Shown: positions 20,501 to 31,085 of the stretch, one piece after another
Numbering within the stretch: position 1 is the first letter of the stretch
Layout: the number at the start of each line of letters is the position of its first letter
From: Dermacentor variabilis
Lineage: Eukaryota > Arthropoda > Arachnida > Ixodida > Ixodidae
Assembly: GCF_050947875.1 (NCBI RefSeq)
Contig: NC_134571.1
Coordinates: forward strand, 225,876,024-225,940,023
Reading direction: 5' to 3'
DNA length: 64,000 nucleotides
Notes under the pieces: model-generated
Told to the model about the DNA's origin: nothing
Seen by the model: only the letters and a program-made list of their open reading frames with translations
Database searches by the model: none
Translations under genes and position numbers: made by a program

Positions 20501-21478
20501 GTAGACGCGGCGCGATATGGAGGAGGGAGAAGCGCACACGCGATAGCGGTTGTAGACCGCTCGGGTAGGTGCCTCGCGAGCGCCACGGTGACCACGGGAC
20601 ACACGGAGGCGGCCGAAGAAGCCGCGATAGCCCTAGCACTCGTCGCGGTGCCGAACGCTGCGATCGTGATCAGCGACTCGCAGGCGGCAATCCGCGGCTT
20701 CGCGCGTGGTCGTGTCTCGCGGGAAGCGGCGCGCATACTCCAAATTTCTGACGACGGCGACTCGCCCTCGCAACCCCAAAATTCTACGGTCTTCCTCCTC
20801 TGGACCCCGGCACACACCGATGTTCTGCTCGCGGGAAACGAGGCGGCCCACGCCACGGCTCGAGGTCTCACACGCCGAGCCGCCGCTGATTATGAGGCCG
20901 CCGCCGCCCCCGAGAGCGGGGCATCGGATCTGCCGGATCGGGACACTACAACAGAAACACAGCAACAAGAAACACACTGGGCGTGGGGCGATCGCCTAAC
21001 CACGTTCAGAGACCTCACCCAACACTACAGACTCGAAAGACGCACATTCCCGCCACCGCACGATAAATTGAACAGGAACGAGGCCGTAACATTACGCTTG
21101 CTCCAGACACACACCTACCCTAGCCCCGCTATCTTACACCACTGCTATCCGAGTTTGTATCCAACAGACGCGTGTAAAACATGCGGACACAGAGCAACGC
21201 TGCGACACATGCTCTGGGAGTGTGCCGGCAACAACGGTAATCAAAGCAGCTCCGTTGGCGACGCGTCCAGAATCGCGGCTGTTGCCAGAGTAGGAGAAGG
21301 CTCGAGCTCCGTTCTTCCCGACGCCGCCCCGGATGCGGGAGCCGCCGGGAACCTTCTCCGTAGGCGTCGCCGCCGCTGGGAGGCGGCTATCAGAAGTTCA
21401 GAGCTGGCAGACCAGCTCTGGGCCGTCCGGCAAGCCAAAGATGCCGCTCGAGTCCAAGAACTTCGAGCCGTCACCTGA
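17575..21478 (+). pseudogene. I-type LINE ORF2: APE endonuclease, RT, RNase H (two lesions)
   Basis: The N-terminal APE-type endonuclease has WQWNCRGYRRKRGN, ILLQETNH (catalytic Glu), LLVAGDFNAPHGAWGY and SDHALIEI. RT follows, with RSAPGPDRVTNK, LGLDIKKAFDNVKHEA, GTPQGSVISPLLFNL and FYADDITIWV. RNase H shows VYVDAARYGGGRS, HTEAAEEAA, VISDSQAAIRGF and WTPAHTDVLLAGNEAAHA. A final Cys/His motif reads CKTCGHRATLRHMLWEC. Lesions: TGA at 19057-19059, probably a former Trp codon, and a one-base frameshift between about 19640 and 19665, just before FYADD. Otherwise the gene is open, so inactivation is recent. Confidence 0.88.
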
Positions 21479-21548
21479 GGCCACCACATCAAGAACTGCC
21501 GGACTATTCTTTACTAAAGTTTCTTCTTCTTCTTCTTCTCTCTCTCTA

Positions 21549-21836
21549 TGATTGTTAAAGCGGAATCTGAAAGGCCCTTCTGTTTGTCCGATGTACCGTT
21601 TTTTTGCAGAGCGTACATTCAAGCATGTAGATTACATTTATTGTGTCGCAGTCGAAATCGCCTTTGATTTTTAAACAAAAGTTTGACGACGTACTAGTAA
21701 CCTGTTGCGATGTGACCATGTACGGGCATACTTTACATCGCGGTTTTCGACAAGGATGACATCCGATGGCATCAGGGCAGTCAGTCTTAGATGATGATGC
21801 TAGTATATCTAAAAAATTTCTAGCTTTACTGTACAC
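21549..21836 (-). pseudogene. Penelope GIY-YIG endonuclease, N-terminal part
   Basis: The minus frames contain a Cys-rich linker (CHPCRKPRCKVCPYM), then INVIYMLECTLCKK and, after a one-base shift, KRYIGQTEGPFRFRFNNH, the GIY-YIG motif with its following Arg/His helix. The gene is cut after this helix by the LINE and resumes at 15458. Confidence 0.82.
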
Positions 21837-23165
21837 TGCTTTAGGCGGATCAGAGAATAAGTTTTTGAAGCGTTCACTTTCATTATAATATTGTGGTGTT
21901 TGTTTAATACATGCGAAGCACTTGAGACTGACGCAGTGTGGGTTAGGAGAAGATTTGTCTGGGGTGAGGGAGTCGGTTTGTTCTTAATGCAAACAAGCGT
22001 CCTTCGGTCATGCACGTCTGCGCGTTTTATTGCATCGTCAATTAATTGTGATGGGTAATTTTGTTTGGCTAAAGCATTCTTTTAGGGTACCGCAATTTTT
22101 TTGAAACTTTGATTGCTCAGAAGAAATTCTATTAAAACGAAAGGCTCGGCTATAAGGAATGCTAGTCTTGCAATGTTTAACGTGACTGCTATCGAAGTGC
22201 AAATATTGACATGCATCTGTGGGCTTTTTGTATGGAGCAGTAGATATTTTATCATTTAGCACTGAAACGCTGACGTCTAGGAAGTTAATAGCAGATGCAG
22301 AATACGTGTTAGAAAATGATATGGATGGATGGGCATTGTTAAAGTCAGATATGAAGGAAAGCAGTTCCTGTTCCCCATGAGGGCAAATCAGAAAAACATC
22401 GTCAATGTAACGTTTGTAATAAAAATGTTTTAACGTCCTGGTTAGCAAAATTTTATCTTCTAGCTGACCCATAAATATATTGGCGTAGTTGGGGCCAATT
22501 CGCGTATCCATAGGCGTCCCACTAACTTGCACATAGTGCTGTCCTACAAAATCGTAGTTATTTAGTTCTAAAATAAGGGCTAGCAAAGTTGCCAATGTGT
22601 CGCTATCGATGAGTTTCTCGGGTGATACACATTCGTAGCAATTGACGACTGCCATAATGTCATCAGAATGTGGAATGTTAGTATACAAAGATGCTACATC
22701 AAGTGTGACCAAAAGAGAATTTTGAGCAATAATGAGATCGATTATATCTGAAAGGAAGTGGGTAGTGTCTCTTACATAAGAGGCAAACGTAGCTGGGATA
22801 TTACTAATCAGGGAATCTACGTACCTGGACGAATTTTCTGTGATTCTACCTATAGCAGAAATGATGGGACGACCTGGGTTGTTTATCTTATGAATTTTAG
22901 GTAAAAGGTAAAAACGACCAGGAACGGGACTTAGTGGAATTAGAGAATGAACCGCATTGTAAGGCACCTTTTGCTTCTTGATGAGATGTAGCACTGTGCT
23001 TTTGATCAGAGATTTATATTGCTCGGTGGTGTCATGATCAAGGCGTTTATAAAACGTCCCGTCTGCTAGCCGTCTGTGGGCCTCTGCGGCAAATGCATGC
23101 AAATGTATGTTAACTGCAGTGACACCATGCAATGTATTAGCCGAAACGTCAATAAACCGCTTCAT
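21837..23165 (-). pseudogene. Penelope reverse transcriptase
   Basis: The long minus frame (23165-22038) has the Penelope RT blocks: FYLLPKIHKINNPGRPI, LLVTLDVASLYTNIPHSD, VSGTPMDTRIGPNYANIFM and the catalytic FYYKRYIDDVFLIC. The C-terminal FNRISSEQSKFQ region follows. A frameshift near 22065 moves the frame to RRTLVCIKNKPTP, the thumb and linker ahead of the nuclease. The apparent first ~25 codons come from the inverted terminal repeat, not from the natural N-terminus, which is lost. Confidence 0.85.
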
Positions 23166-23198
23166 ACGCGCGTCTACACCCAGAACCGCTTTTTCTCT

Positions 23199-23200
<2 letters not shown>

Positions 23201-23241
<41 letters not shown>
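23201..23241. repeat. (TA)n microsatellite
   Basis: About 20 TA units directly outside the right Penelope end, mirroring 14785-14841. Confidence 0.9.
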
Positions 23242-23243
<2 letters not shown>

Positions 23244-23637
23244 TTAAGTAAACCATGTCTTTAAGTAGAATTCCCGCGTGCTGTTGGTTGTTGTGTGCAG
23301 CAGGGACGGGTGAAGCTGTCATGCCGGATCAAGTCGCCTTCAGCTTCATTTGCTCGCCAGACGTGCTTTAACTGATTTCAGTACGCATACAATGTATGCT
23401 ACATTGTACCTTTTATATATTCTGTTAAAATAACATATCCTATCCTATCCTACAAAGCACTGCCTGATCTCCGTAACGTACCTGCAAAAAACTTTAGAGG
23501 GAGACGTCGGGCGTAGCTTTAGCCACAGCCTTTCTAAATACATCAATTGTCTGTTTTGCCTCCGTCTATCCATATCTAACATTTCGGCGAAGGTTTTTAG
23601 GTGGCAGTATACGTTGCATATTATGTCCACTAGATAT
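23242..23637. other. Unassigned spacer with an (ATCCT)n tail-like tract
   Basis: No coding signal. Near 23434-23451 there are three to four copies of a 5-bp ATCCT unit, which resembles the tail of a LINE or SINE whose body I cannot identify. Confidence 0.4.
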
Positions 23638-23779
23638 TGTTACAAGGCGTGTCACGTTTACTCCGAAGGCTCGGCTCGAAAGGCCTGGGTGAGACTAGGC
23701 CGCCAGACCGAAAGTCCTCGTCCTTGCGTTGCACCGCGCACCTTCCCTACTGCTTCGCGAGTACCAACGCGCCGTTACA
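23638..23779 (-). repeat. Gypsy C1 3' LTR
   Basis: 142 bp on the minus strand, from TGTAACGGC to CTTGTAACA. It shares the block CTTTC(A/G)GTCTGGCGGCCT with the 5' LTR. It overlaps the end of the integrase frame. Confidence 0.75.
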
Positions 23780-24781
23780 CGGCTCCTCGCGCAGGCGAAG
23801 TCCGCTGGGCGAGTCAGGTGGCCATGCGTTACTTGAGTCCTAGCAGGACGTCGGCCATTGGACATGAGGTGCGTTATGGTATAGTTCACCTCGCTGAGCC
23901 GGTCGAGTATCAAAGAAAGGCCATAATAGTGTGCCAGAACCTCTGTAGACAGACCGCGCTTTAGTACTGGGCTCCACAACCAGACCAAGTCGCCAACGGC
24001 ATAAGTAACGGGGCGGTGGTGGCCGTCGTATCTTGCCTTTGTTGCATACTGCGAATCTAGCGTACGTAAACAAGCAAGCCTACGAGCCTCTTCGGCACGA
24101 CAGAGTGTCTCAGCTATACCATTGCCGTCATTAGTCGACAAAAGGAGGATGGTGTCTAGAGTACAACTAGACGGACGGACATACAGTGGAAATAATGGGC
24201 TGTAGCAAGTCGCCTCGTGCGTAGCAGTGTTGAAAGCGTAAGTCAAAAGCGGTAGAATCTCATGCCGCTTCTTGTGATCCGACACGACATGTCACATATA
24301 TAGCAACCATGTTGGTAAGCGTTCGGTTGGCACGCTCTGTGAGGGCATTGGTTTGGGGATGGTATGGCGTCGCATGCCGGAAGGTCGGAAGCACACAAGC
24401 GTAGTTGTTCTTCCACAACATCTGTGATGAGCTGGCGGCCACGGTCGCTGATTATCACTCAAGGAGGCCCATGCCGGATCATGATGGAGTGAAAAGAGAA
24501 ACCGCTGCAGCAGTGGTGGAGGCTGCCCTCTCGCAATAACGGGTACGGTAGTCGACGCGCACGACTATCCAGCGGTTACCTGCCGAGGATTGTGGAAAAG
24601 AGCCCAGACGGTCGAAGCCAACATACTGAAAACGGCAGCTTGGAGGCAGCACAGGCTGAAGTTGACCGGCGGGAGCTTCTTTCGAACGTTTATGACACTG
24701 ACACGTTGTGCAACTGGCAACATATTCTTCGTTAGTCTGGCGCGTTTTCACCTAATAAAACTGTCGTTTAGCCCGGGATAG
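23780..24781 (-). pseudogene. Gypsy C1 integrase
   Basis: The minus frames give the zinc region with CTTCQCHKRSKEAPAGQLQP, the core with GNRWIVVRVDYRTRYCE (Asp kept), IISDRGRQLITDVVEE (Asp kept), and the NALTERANRTLTNM helix (Glu kept) in a neighbouring frame. The C-terminal VGDLVWLWSPVLKRGLSTEV domain ends in the LTR. At least two frameshifts (near 24285 and 24450) separate the pieces. Confidence 0.8.
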
Positions 24782-26500
24782 TGTCTGCACTGATCCCACG
24801 CCCCTTGATGTGGGGTCATCGTGCATGCTACGTAGCACAAATGAACCGAGACTCTCCTGAACCACTAACAGTAGGGGTGCGCCAGTTCTAGTGTAGTTCC
24901 TCTTGTATAGTAAGCCATCGCGAACACAAAAAACGGCGTGCTAGTGTACAAGTTTGCGTGGCGCAAAAGCCCGGCAGCCTTCATCTGCTAAGCCTTGAAT
25001 GCGTTCTTTCGGGAAAGACAGATGCCAGGGAAGCGAGGTAGTGGTCGATGTTGTCAGCTTTGCCGTCCGTGGAACCAAGTGGCATCCTTGAAAGGAAGTC
25101 AGCGTCAGCGGGGCGCCGGCCGGGCTTGTCCGATACAGTGAAAACTTACTCTTCAAGTCCAAGGGCCCAGCGCGCTACTCGACTAAATGGTTAACGCAAG
25201 TTCCCAAATCAAAAGAGTGAGTGGCGGTCTCTGACATCTGTCAAGTGTCGGCCATATGAGTACCAACGAAACCTCTGAATTGCAAAGATAACGGCAAGAC
25301 AGTCCTGTTAGCTAACGCTGAATTACGCTCTGGCTAGCTTAGCGAGCGTCTGGCATAAGAGAACCGTGTTCACTGCCATTGAAGGGTTGGGCCATTACAC
25401 CACCAAAGCCCACACGACTAGCATTGTATGAATTTCGGTTCGTTCGGAAGGGTCAAAGTGTCGCAGAGTAAGTTGTGACGTCGAAAGAAAATTAAGTTGG
25501 TGAAAAGAGGTGTACACTCAGCAGTCCAACCAAGGGGCACATCCTTTCGTCGAAGACATGCCAATGAATAAGGACAGTCAGCAAACCGATTAATAAAGTC
25601 CCAAGAAAGCGCGGCTCCTTCACAGACCGTGGTGCTTGAAACGCTTCTTCAACTTCAGTATTCTGTGGATCAGGTCGGATGTCACGCTTATTGACAAGAT
25701 AACCTCATATAAATGATTGCCGCTCACGGAAATGACATTTCTTTGAGTTCAGAATGAGTCCAGCATTCTCGATAAAGCCGAGGACAACATCGAGGGGCTT
25801 TTTGTGTTTGCTTACTGTGCGGCAAAAATTACAACGTCATCGAGGTAGTACATGCAAATATCCTACTTTAGGCTACGCGGAAATGTATTCATAAACTCCT
25901 CAAAGGGTTCCGGGTCGTTTCGCAGCACTAACGCAATTACATTGAACTCATAGAGTCCATCTGGTGTCACAAATGCCGTTTTCTCTTCGTCCGCCGGGTC
26001 CATCGGTGTCTGCCAATAGCCTAAGCGCAAGTCAACAGAAGAAAAGTATCAGGCTGCAAGGAGGCCGTCAATAGTGTCATCAATCCATAGGAGTGGATGG
26101 ACGTTCTTTTTAGTGTCCTAATTTAGGCGTCCAAAATCTACGCAAGATCTCCACGTTCCGTCTTTCTTTTTAACTGGAGCCGCCCAATGAATGCATGACT
26201 CCTGAACTATTTGCTTTTGAAGCATTTTGTCAACTGGTCCACTGAATATCTTGCGTTCTGCAGGGGAGACTCGGTGAGGATGCCTTGTCGGATGCGCCAT
26301 ACCTGTGTAGATTCTGGGACGTGTGCGAGACGCAGCGATCGAAGGTGCTTTGGCATTCTAGGAAAAGTCGAACGCAGGCCTTGACAGAACACTGGCCAAG
26401 GCACGACGTTCACTGATGCTGGGTAACTTGTTGAACATGCGAAGAACCCAAAAGTTCGGAAATCCAAGGTTTCCCACCTCACCTGGTGAATGTGCATCCG
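24782..26500 (-). pseudogene. Gypsy C1 RT and RNase H (heavily decayed)
   Basis: RT begins near 26300 (HPHRVSPAERKIFS, then VKKKDGTWRSCVDFGRLN). The catalytic YLDD codons survive at 25847-25836 on the minus strand. RNase H and its tail lie in 25400-24800 and are only recognisable in short blocks. Stops and indels are frequent, so no ORF longer than about 100 codons remains. Confidence 0.7.
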
Positions 26501-27400
26501 TCAGAGACCCCACTGTCAAATAATAAACGCGTTTTGCGCCAAGACGACAGACACAAAAAGGAGACAACATGGGCGTGTTGTCTCCCGTGTTCTCCCCTCT
26601 CTTGTGTGTGCAGCCTTGGCGTAAAACTCGTTTGTTATGTCGGATAACCAACTAGCCCAGCAGTTCATTCCACCGTCAAATGTGTGTCTTTTCGGAAGGT
26701 GGCGAGTTTCAAGCCGTCAGGAAGTATCGCAGGCTCAGTGGAGCAATTCACCGCGCTGAATCCAGTACGCCTATGCTCCGCTGTAACAAGGCAGTGCGGG
26801 ATCACAGTGTTCTTTTTTGCCTGAGCCGTGCGAATGGGCTTCACAGTGGCATCAAACATAACGTGTGTAGTGCTGACGCGGGCCACTGAAGCGCAGGCAA
26901 CTGACAGGGCTAGCACTAAGTATCTCTACAGACAGGAAAGGTACTTTCGTGGCAGAAGCTGCTGTCCTCGAAAAGTTCGGATAGAATGTTTCCGTGCAAT
27001 GACAACTCGTCAGTTCGACTGTAGCATCACTCTGCTTCACAAAGTCAATGCCTAAAATACGTCATACGTGCACCTGGATATAATTAATTAGGTAGCAAAA
27101 AGTATTCCGCCTAAGGATACGCCGAGATTACACACACCAACGGGACGCAACGATTCGCCACCCATTCCAAAGAACATTCCTGCTTGAGCCCATCGAAACA
27201 TCACTTTGCGGCGTAGTGCTCTATTAAACATATGACTCATTCGGGAAATACTTGCGTTCTGTCCACCAATGCCATTGTCGGCATCCTCATCAACAAGTAT
27301 GCGCATCTTGTTCTTTATCATAAAATGGGAAGAGGAGTTATACCTGTTAAGAATGAATTTCCAGCGACCTCATCCCTATCGGCCGCGCTGGTTACTTTCC
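26501..27400 (-). pseudogene. Gypsy C1 protease and linker (decayed)
   Basis: Lies between the gag stop/hairpin and RT, where C2 has protease and linker. Minus-strand frames retain blocks such as NKMRILVDEDADNGIGGQNA, matching the C2 segment with LVDTGAT in position but not in the catalytic residues. Function is assigned mainly by position. Confidence 0.55.
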
Positions 27401-27401
27401 C
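27361..27401 (-). promoter_or_regulatory. Decayed frameshift hairpin of gypsy C1
   Basis: The minus strand has GGGAAAG-TAA where C2 has GGAAAAC-TAG. The stem CCAGCG..GCC with GGTCGCTGG follows around 27391-27361, keeping the bulge seen in C2. The third stem pair is A-T here and G-C in C2, a compensatory difference. Confidence 0.5.
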
Positions 27402-28615
27402 GGCGGCGAGCGCACCCGTGGCGATGGTGAACGGAGTGCCCGAGGCGCCGGTGGTGGTGTGAAACTCCAGTCTGAGGCCGTTCAGAAATTGATCAAGCTT
27501 CGTTGCCAGAAACCACTAACTGATGTCTTGCAGGTCGGCATCCGAGCAACGGCGGGTCCGTCATAGCGTCGAGGGCGCACAGCGGACTGCTGGTGCCGAG
27601 GTGACTGTCGGCTTCCGCAGAACCATGCGACATGGCCTGGCGCACCATAGGAATAACACACAGGGGTAGGTGGAGGGCGATGCACGCGTGGCTCTTCGAC
27701 GTGGACAGGCATGCGGGAAGAATAACTGACACCGGTCTGCGCATCATAACCACTTGAGGGTCGTCGATATTGGCGGGTGGGACAAGAGCAGGGTTGGAGT
27801 GGGACCTCGCCGACAATGATTCCATTCCACGTAGAGTATCCGCATAGTTTTCGCAGGCGGCGTTCACCGACTCCCATGTAGCATTGGGCGGTGAGAATGC
27901 AGCGTCCTGCGACTGACAGGTGCTCACGAAACATGTTTGGTATGAGTCGCATCGGAGTTGTTCTTCACGAACGATTTGGCGTATCGTTCAGGCCAGGTCC
28001 GACGACGAGATAAAGTCAACGCTTGTCACCGTATAGTGATGTTGGACAACGGACGGAACTTGGTCGTAATTCCGCGTATCTTCAAGGTTGCGAAGGTGCG
28101 ACAATGCAGTATGACGTCAGAAACTGAGTTCAAGTTGCGCTAGCCAAACAGGAAATTATAGACGTCCTCTGCGACCCCCTTGAGTAGATGGACAACTTTG
28201 CCTTCTTCTGACCTACATGGAATCGCCAGATTATAACACCTAACGATGCTCAATGTATGCTGTGCAAGTTTCACCACAGTGTTGGGCCCTTTGGGCAAGA
28301 GTAAGCTCGGCAGGCTTTTTCTTGGCAGTGGTGTCACTTAAAGAGAGTTTGATTTCCTCAACGAAAATGTACCAGGTTGGGTGGGTGTCCTCGTAATTCT
28401 CGTGCCAGACGAGCGTAACGTCAGTTAGCGAGAACACTACATTTGTAAGTTGTGAATTGGAGTCCCATTTGATGCTCTTGCTCACCCTTTCGTTATGTGC
28501 TAGCCATTCATCGACGTGTTCCCCAGCTTTTGCTCCGTAGGAGCATGACTCCCTATGCAGCTGCTAAGGAGGTGAAGACGTCGAATCGCCTGCGTCAGTG
28601 GACATGTCGGGTGGC
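27402..28615 (-). pseudogene. Gypsy C1 gag (decayed)
   Basis: The probable start is the ATG at 28615-28613, followed closely by a stop. Capsid blocks match C2 (TLVWHENYEDTHPTW, LTLAQRAQHCGETCTAYIE). The knuckle reads CYSYGAPGHVAWFC, with the second Cys changed to Tyr. Multiple frameshifts are present. Confidence 0.7.
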
Positions 28616-28708
28616 GATGACGAACGGGCGGCAAGGCGACGAGTGCGGCGAAGACTTTGGGGGAAAGGTTGCCTGGTTGCACGTGGTACCCAGCACCTCC
28701 AGCAGAAA

Positions 28709-28859
28709 TGCTACAAGGGGTGAGGCGTTTATTCAAAAGGCTAGGTGCGAATGCACTAGATGGGACGAGGCCGCCAGACTGAAAGACAAATTCTTCCGCT
28801 TCCTTTTCTTCCACCGCTCCTTTCCTTTTTCTTCGTATACTTATAAATGCACCGTTACA
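28709..28859 (-). repeat. Gypsy C1 5' LTR and adjoining primer site
   Basis: 151 bp on the minus strand, TGTAACGGTGCA to TTGTAGCA, with TATAAGTA and AATAAA. It is followed inside by TGCTGGAGGTGCTGGGTAC, a two-mismatch version of the A/C primer-binding site. Confidence 0.78.
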
Positions 28860-28863
28860 ATAT

Positions 28864-29446
28864 CAAGATTTTTGCGTAAAACAATGTGTGAATGTACATA
28901 TATCATCGGATATGTATCCCGAACAATATACTGGTACGCTGTGTTGACGCCAGGGCTGAATATGTATGCCATCCGCTATACACAACATCTAACAGATGCA
29001 TGTGGCATTTACTAGGTATCCACGAAAATGTAAAACACAAATTTTCCAGTTTCGCCTGAGGGATAAAGCACTAACAGTACCCTCGAACTGGTCTTGTGAC
29101 TGCACGGGGCACAAGGTGTTGTCGCCGCCGCCATCTGGCGGGATGAGTCCAGTGGCCTCTCGCAGTGACTCCTTCCCCCTGTCCGCTCTGACCAGCGCGT
29201 TCAGCAGGTGTGCGTGCGGACAACCATAGCAGCGCTGTCCCTGATGAAGTTGTCGGTTGCGCTTTGTCCATTTTGCAGCCACTCCTGGAGAACTCCTCTG
29301 GGCGTTAGCAGTGCATGCGCCGACGATAATGCTACAGCACGACAACGCCTACACCAACGGAGACAGCATCGACTCTCCTCGATCGCACGTACGAATGGTA
29401 ACACAATGAAAATGTTTTACAAAACAACGTCTCTATTCTATTTATC
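28864..29446. other. Unassigned spacer between gypsy C1 and A2
   Basis: Overlapping short ORFs on both strands near 28990-29400 show no family motif. The GC-rich block 29100-29330 is not recognised. Confidence 0.4.
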
Positions 29447-29450
29447 CTAT

Positions 29451-29852
29451 TGACACGTGTACTTGTTTATCTTTATCGGGCCACTACGTTTCAACGCCTA
29501 ACATATGTTATCGCACAGCGCAGGACGCGCCTGCAGGTATCGGAAGTTTCTGGAATGTTATCTATGGTTCCATCCGCTGTCTGTGACCGAACCTTGTGTG
29601 AACTGGTTGCGCGTACGCGTGACGCGAATAATGTAGAACTTTGTGGAAGACACGCGGGTACCAGCCATTTTTTTAACATTCGACGACTGATGTATAAAAG
29701 CCGACGCGCTTGACCCGCTGATCATATTTTCGACGATCGCCGAATGTGTTCGCCTCTATCTTTGTTCATTCAGTGTAGCCTGTAGCCCAATAAAATGCTA
29801 GTTTCGTTAATCACAGTTTTGCTGCCTTCTTCACCGCCAGCACTACGTGACA
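29451..29852 (+). repeat. Gypsy A2 5' LTR
   Basis: 402 bp, TGACACGTGT to GTGACA, with TGTATAAAAGCC (promoter) near 29690 and an AATAAAA polyadenylation signal near 29789. A degenerate primer site, TGGTAGTGGTGC, follows. Confidence 0.92.
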
Positions 29853-30039
29853 TCTGGTAGTGGTGCTAGTGAGTTCAGGTACCGAACTCTCCGCAAAGCC
29901 GCGATCAAAGTCCGATACCCGAAGACAAACCAAGGTCGCCAAGGACAAGTCAGCAAGCCGTAAGCAGCAAGGATTGCTACAGGAATACGGACCTCTTCCC
30001 GAGAAGACCAGATGGATGAAGCCCAAGTCAGAAACTCCA

Positions 30040-31055
30040 ATGGCTGCCCCAGCGTGCCCCAATCTGCTGCACCAACCTCGGGACCAACCATTTTTTTATG
30101 GATCATCGTCTGAAGATCCAGAAACCTGGCTCGAGACATATGAAAGAATCGCGACTTTCAACAACTGGGACTCCGACGACAAGCTGCGGCATGTATACTT
30201 CGGCTTAGAAGACGCCGAGGAGAAGACGCACCTGTTCCGCCAGCCCACGCCGAAATGTCCGAGGAGGAAAAGCTTCACCTACTCATGCGTGGCGTCAAGC
30301 AAGAACTTTTCACCGGAATGATACGAAATGCACCGAAAACCGTCGAAGAGTTTCTTCATGAAGCCACAAGCATCGAGAAACCTCTGGAAATGCGTAACCG
30401 GCAATTCAACTACCGCGATAGATGAGCAAACTACGCTGCAGTTTAATCATTGGCCACCGACGACCTACGCCGGACAATTAGAGCGGTCGTGTTAGAGCAA
30501 CTTCAGAGGATGTTCCGAAAATCCCAGCCTCAGGTTGCGTAGATCACGGACATCGTGAGAGAAGAAATTCAGCGGCCACGGGCACTTCCCGAAGGCCAGC
30601 CGAAATCGCCAAAGGCCCAGCCTGAAGAGATTACCTACGCCGCCGTCGGCCGCCGTCAAAGTAACACTCCGCGACCGCGCCAGAGCGCAGTAACGACGGA
30701 GTTCAGCCGTCGCCGCCGCCGCTGCCGCCAGCTCGCCCCCCCCCCCCCCCTTCGTCCAGCGATGCTACACAAGGAAAACAGACGTCTGGTGTACCACTGA
30801 ACAGCGCCCGCTATGTTACCACTGCGGAGAAGCGGATCACGTCTACCACCGATGCCAATACCGGGAGATGAGAATGCGAGGTTTCACACTTAACGCGCCA
30901 CGACAACAGCTTCGCGAACGACCGACTACCTCGCCTCAGCTCAGTGGAGCCCTCGTCTCGTCGACCGTCCCGTTCGCCATCACCAGGCCGCTACCTGTCG
31001 CCGCAGCGCTGGCCCAGCCCGGGGCCAGTCTGCGAGCCCATCTCCGGAAAACTAA
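30040..31055 (+). pseudogene. Gypsy A2 gag (internal deletion, frameshifts)
   Basis: It starts MAAPACPN like A1 and contains ETWLETYERIATFNNWDSDD. It then loses about 160 bp relative to A1 near 30213 (DAEEKTHLF joins two distant segments). The knuckle region CYHCGEADHVYHRC survives near 30815-30855, with Gly to Asp in the middle. A run of 14 C near 30740 adds a frameshift. The gag frame ends PEN-TAA at 31053-31055. Confidence 0.78.
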
Positions 31056-31085
31056 AATCAGCAACCGATGGAGGTGCGGTTGTTG
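31046..31085 (+). promoter_or_regulatory. Putative -1 frameshift site of gypsy A2
   Basis: GGAAAAC (31046-31052) and TAA, a 6-nt spacer, then a 9-bp stem (31059-31067 with 31077-31085) containing one G-T pair. The 9-nt loop has GGAGG. It differs from A1 at several stem-loop positions but pairing is kept. Confidence 0.65.

Larger units (their letters stand above)
15466..21548 (+). mobile_element. I-type LINE, nearly complete, inserted in the Penelope endonuclease
   Basis: A short 5' leader, ORF1 (gag-like), ORF2 (endonuclease, RT, RNase H, Cys/His tail) and a 3' end of TTC repeats. The presence of RNase H places it in the I group. The flanks are CT-rich on both sides (left run 15456-15469, right run 21537-21547), consistent with an approximately 11-bp target duplication in (TC)n. 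Only one nonsense codon and one frameshift are seen in 6 kb, making it one of the younger residents. Confidence 0.85.
14842..23200 (-). mobile_element. Penelope-like element (PLE-2), split by an I-type LINE
   Basis: The minus strand carries RT (from about 23100), a linker and the first half of a GIY-YIG endonuclease (to 21549). The second half of the nuclease (15458-15200), a 3' UTR and a terminal repeat (14842-14920) follow on the far side of a 6.1-kb LINE. The ends are related in inverted orientation: the reverse complement of 14842-14915 resembles 23096-23160 (blocks GCAAATGTAT, CCATGCAATG and GCCGAAACGT). This fits a 5'-truncated copy with an inverted partial repeat. Confidence 0.85.
23638..28859 (-). 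mobile_element. Gypsy C1 (Ty3/gypsy), full-length but decayed
   Basis: Minus-strand element bounded by short LTRs (5' 28859-28709, 3' 23779-23638), each starting TGTAACGG and ending in CA. The 4-bp ATAT lies on both flanks (23634-23637 and 28860-28863), a target duplication. The internal order is gag, protease, RT, RNase H, integrase. It belongs to the same family as C2 by gag, RT and frameshift-hairpin similarity. All frames are interrupted. Confidence 0.85.

Noticed and set aside
28989..29345. Host exon on the minus strand between gypsy C1 and A2
   Set aside because: Overlapping ORFs on both strands and no recognisable family; GC-rich content alone can explain them.
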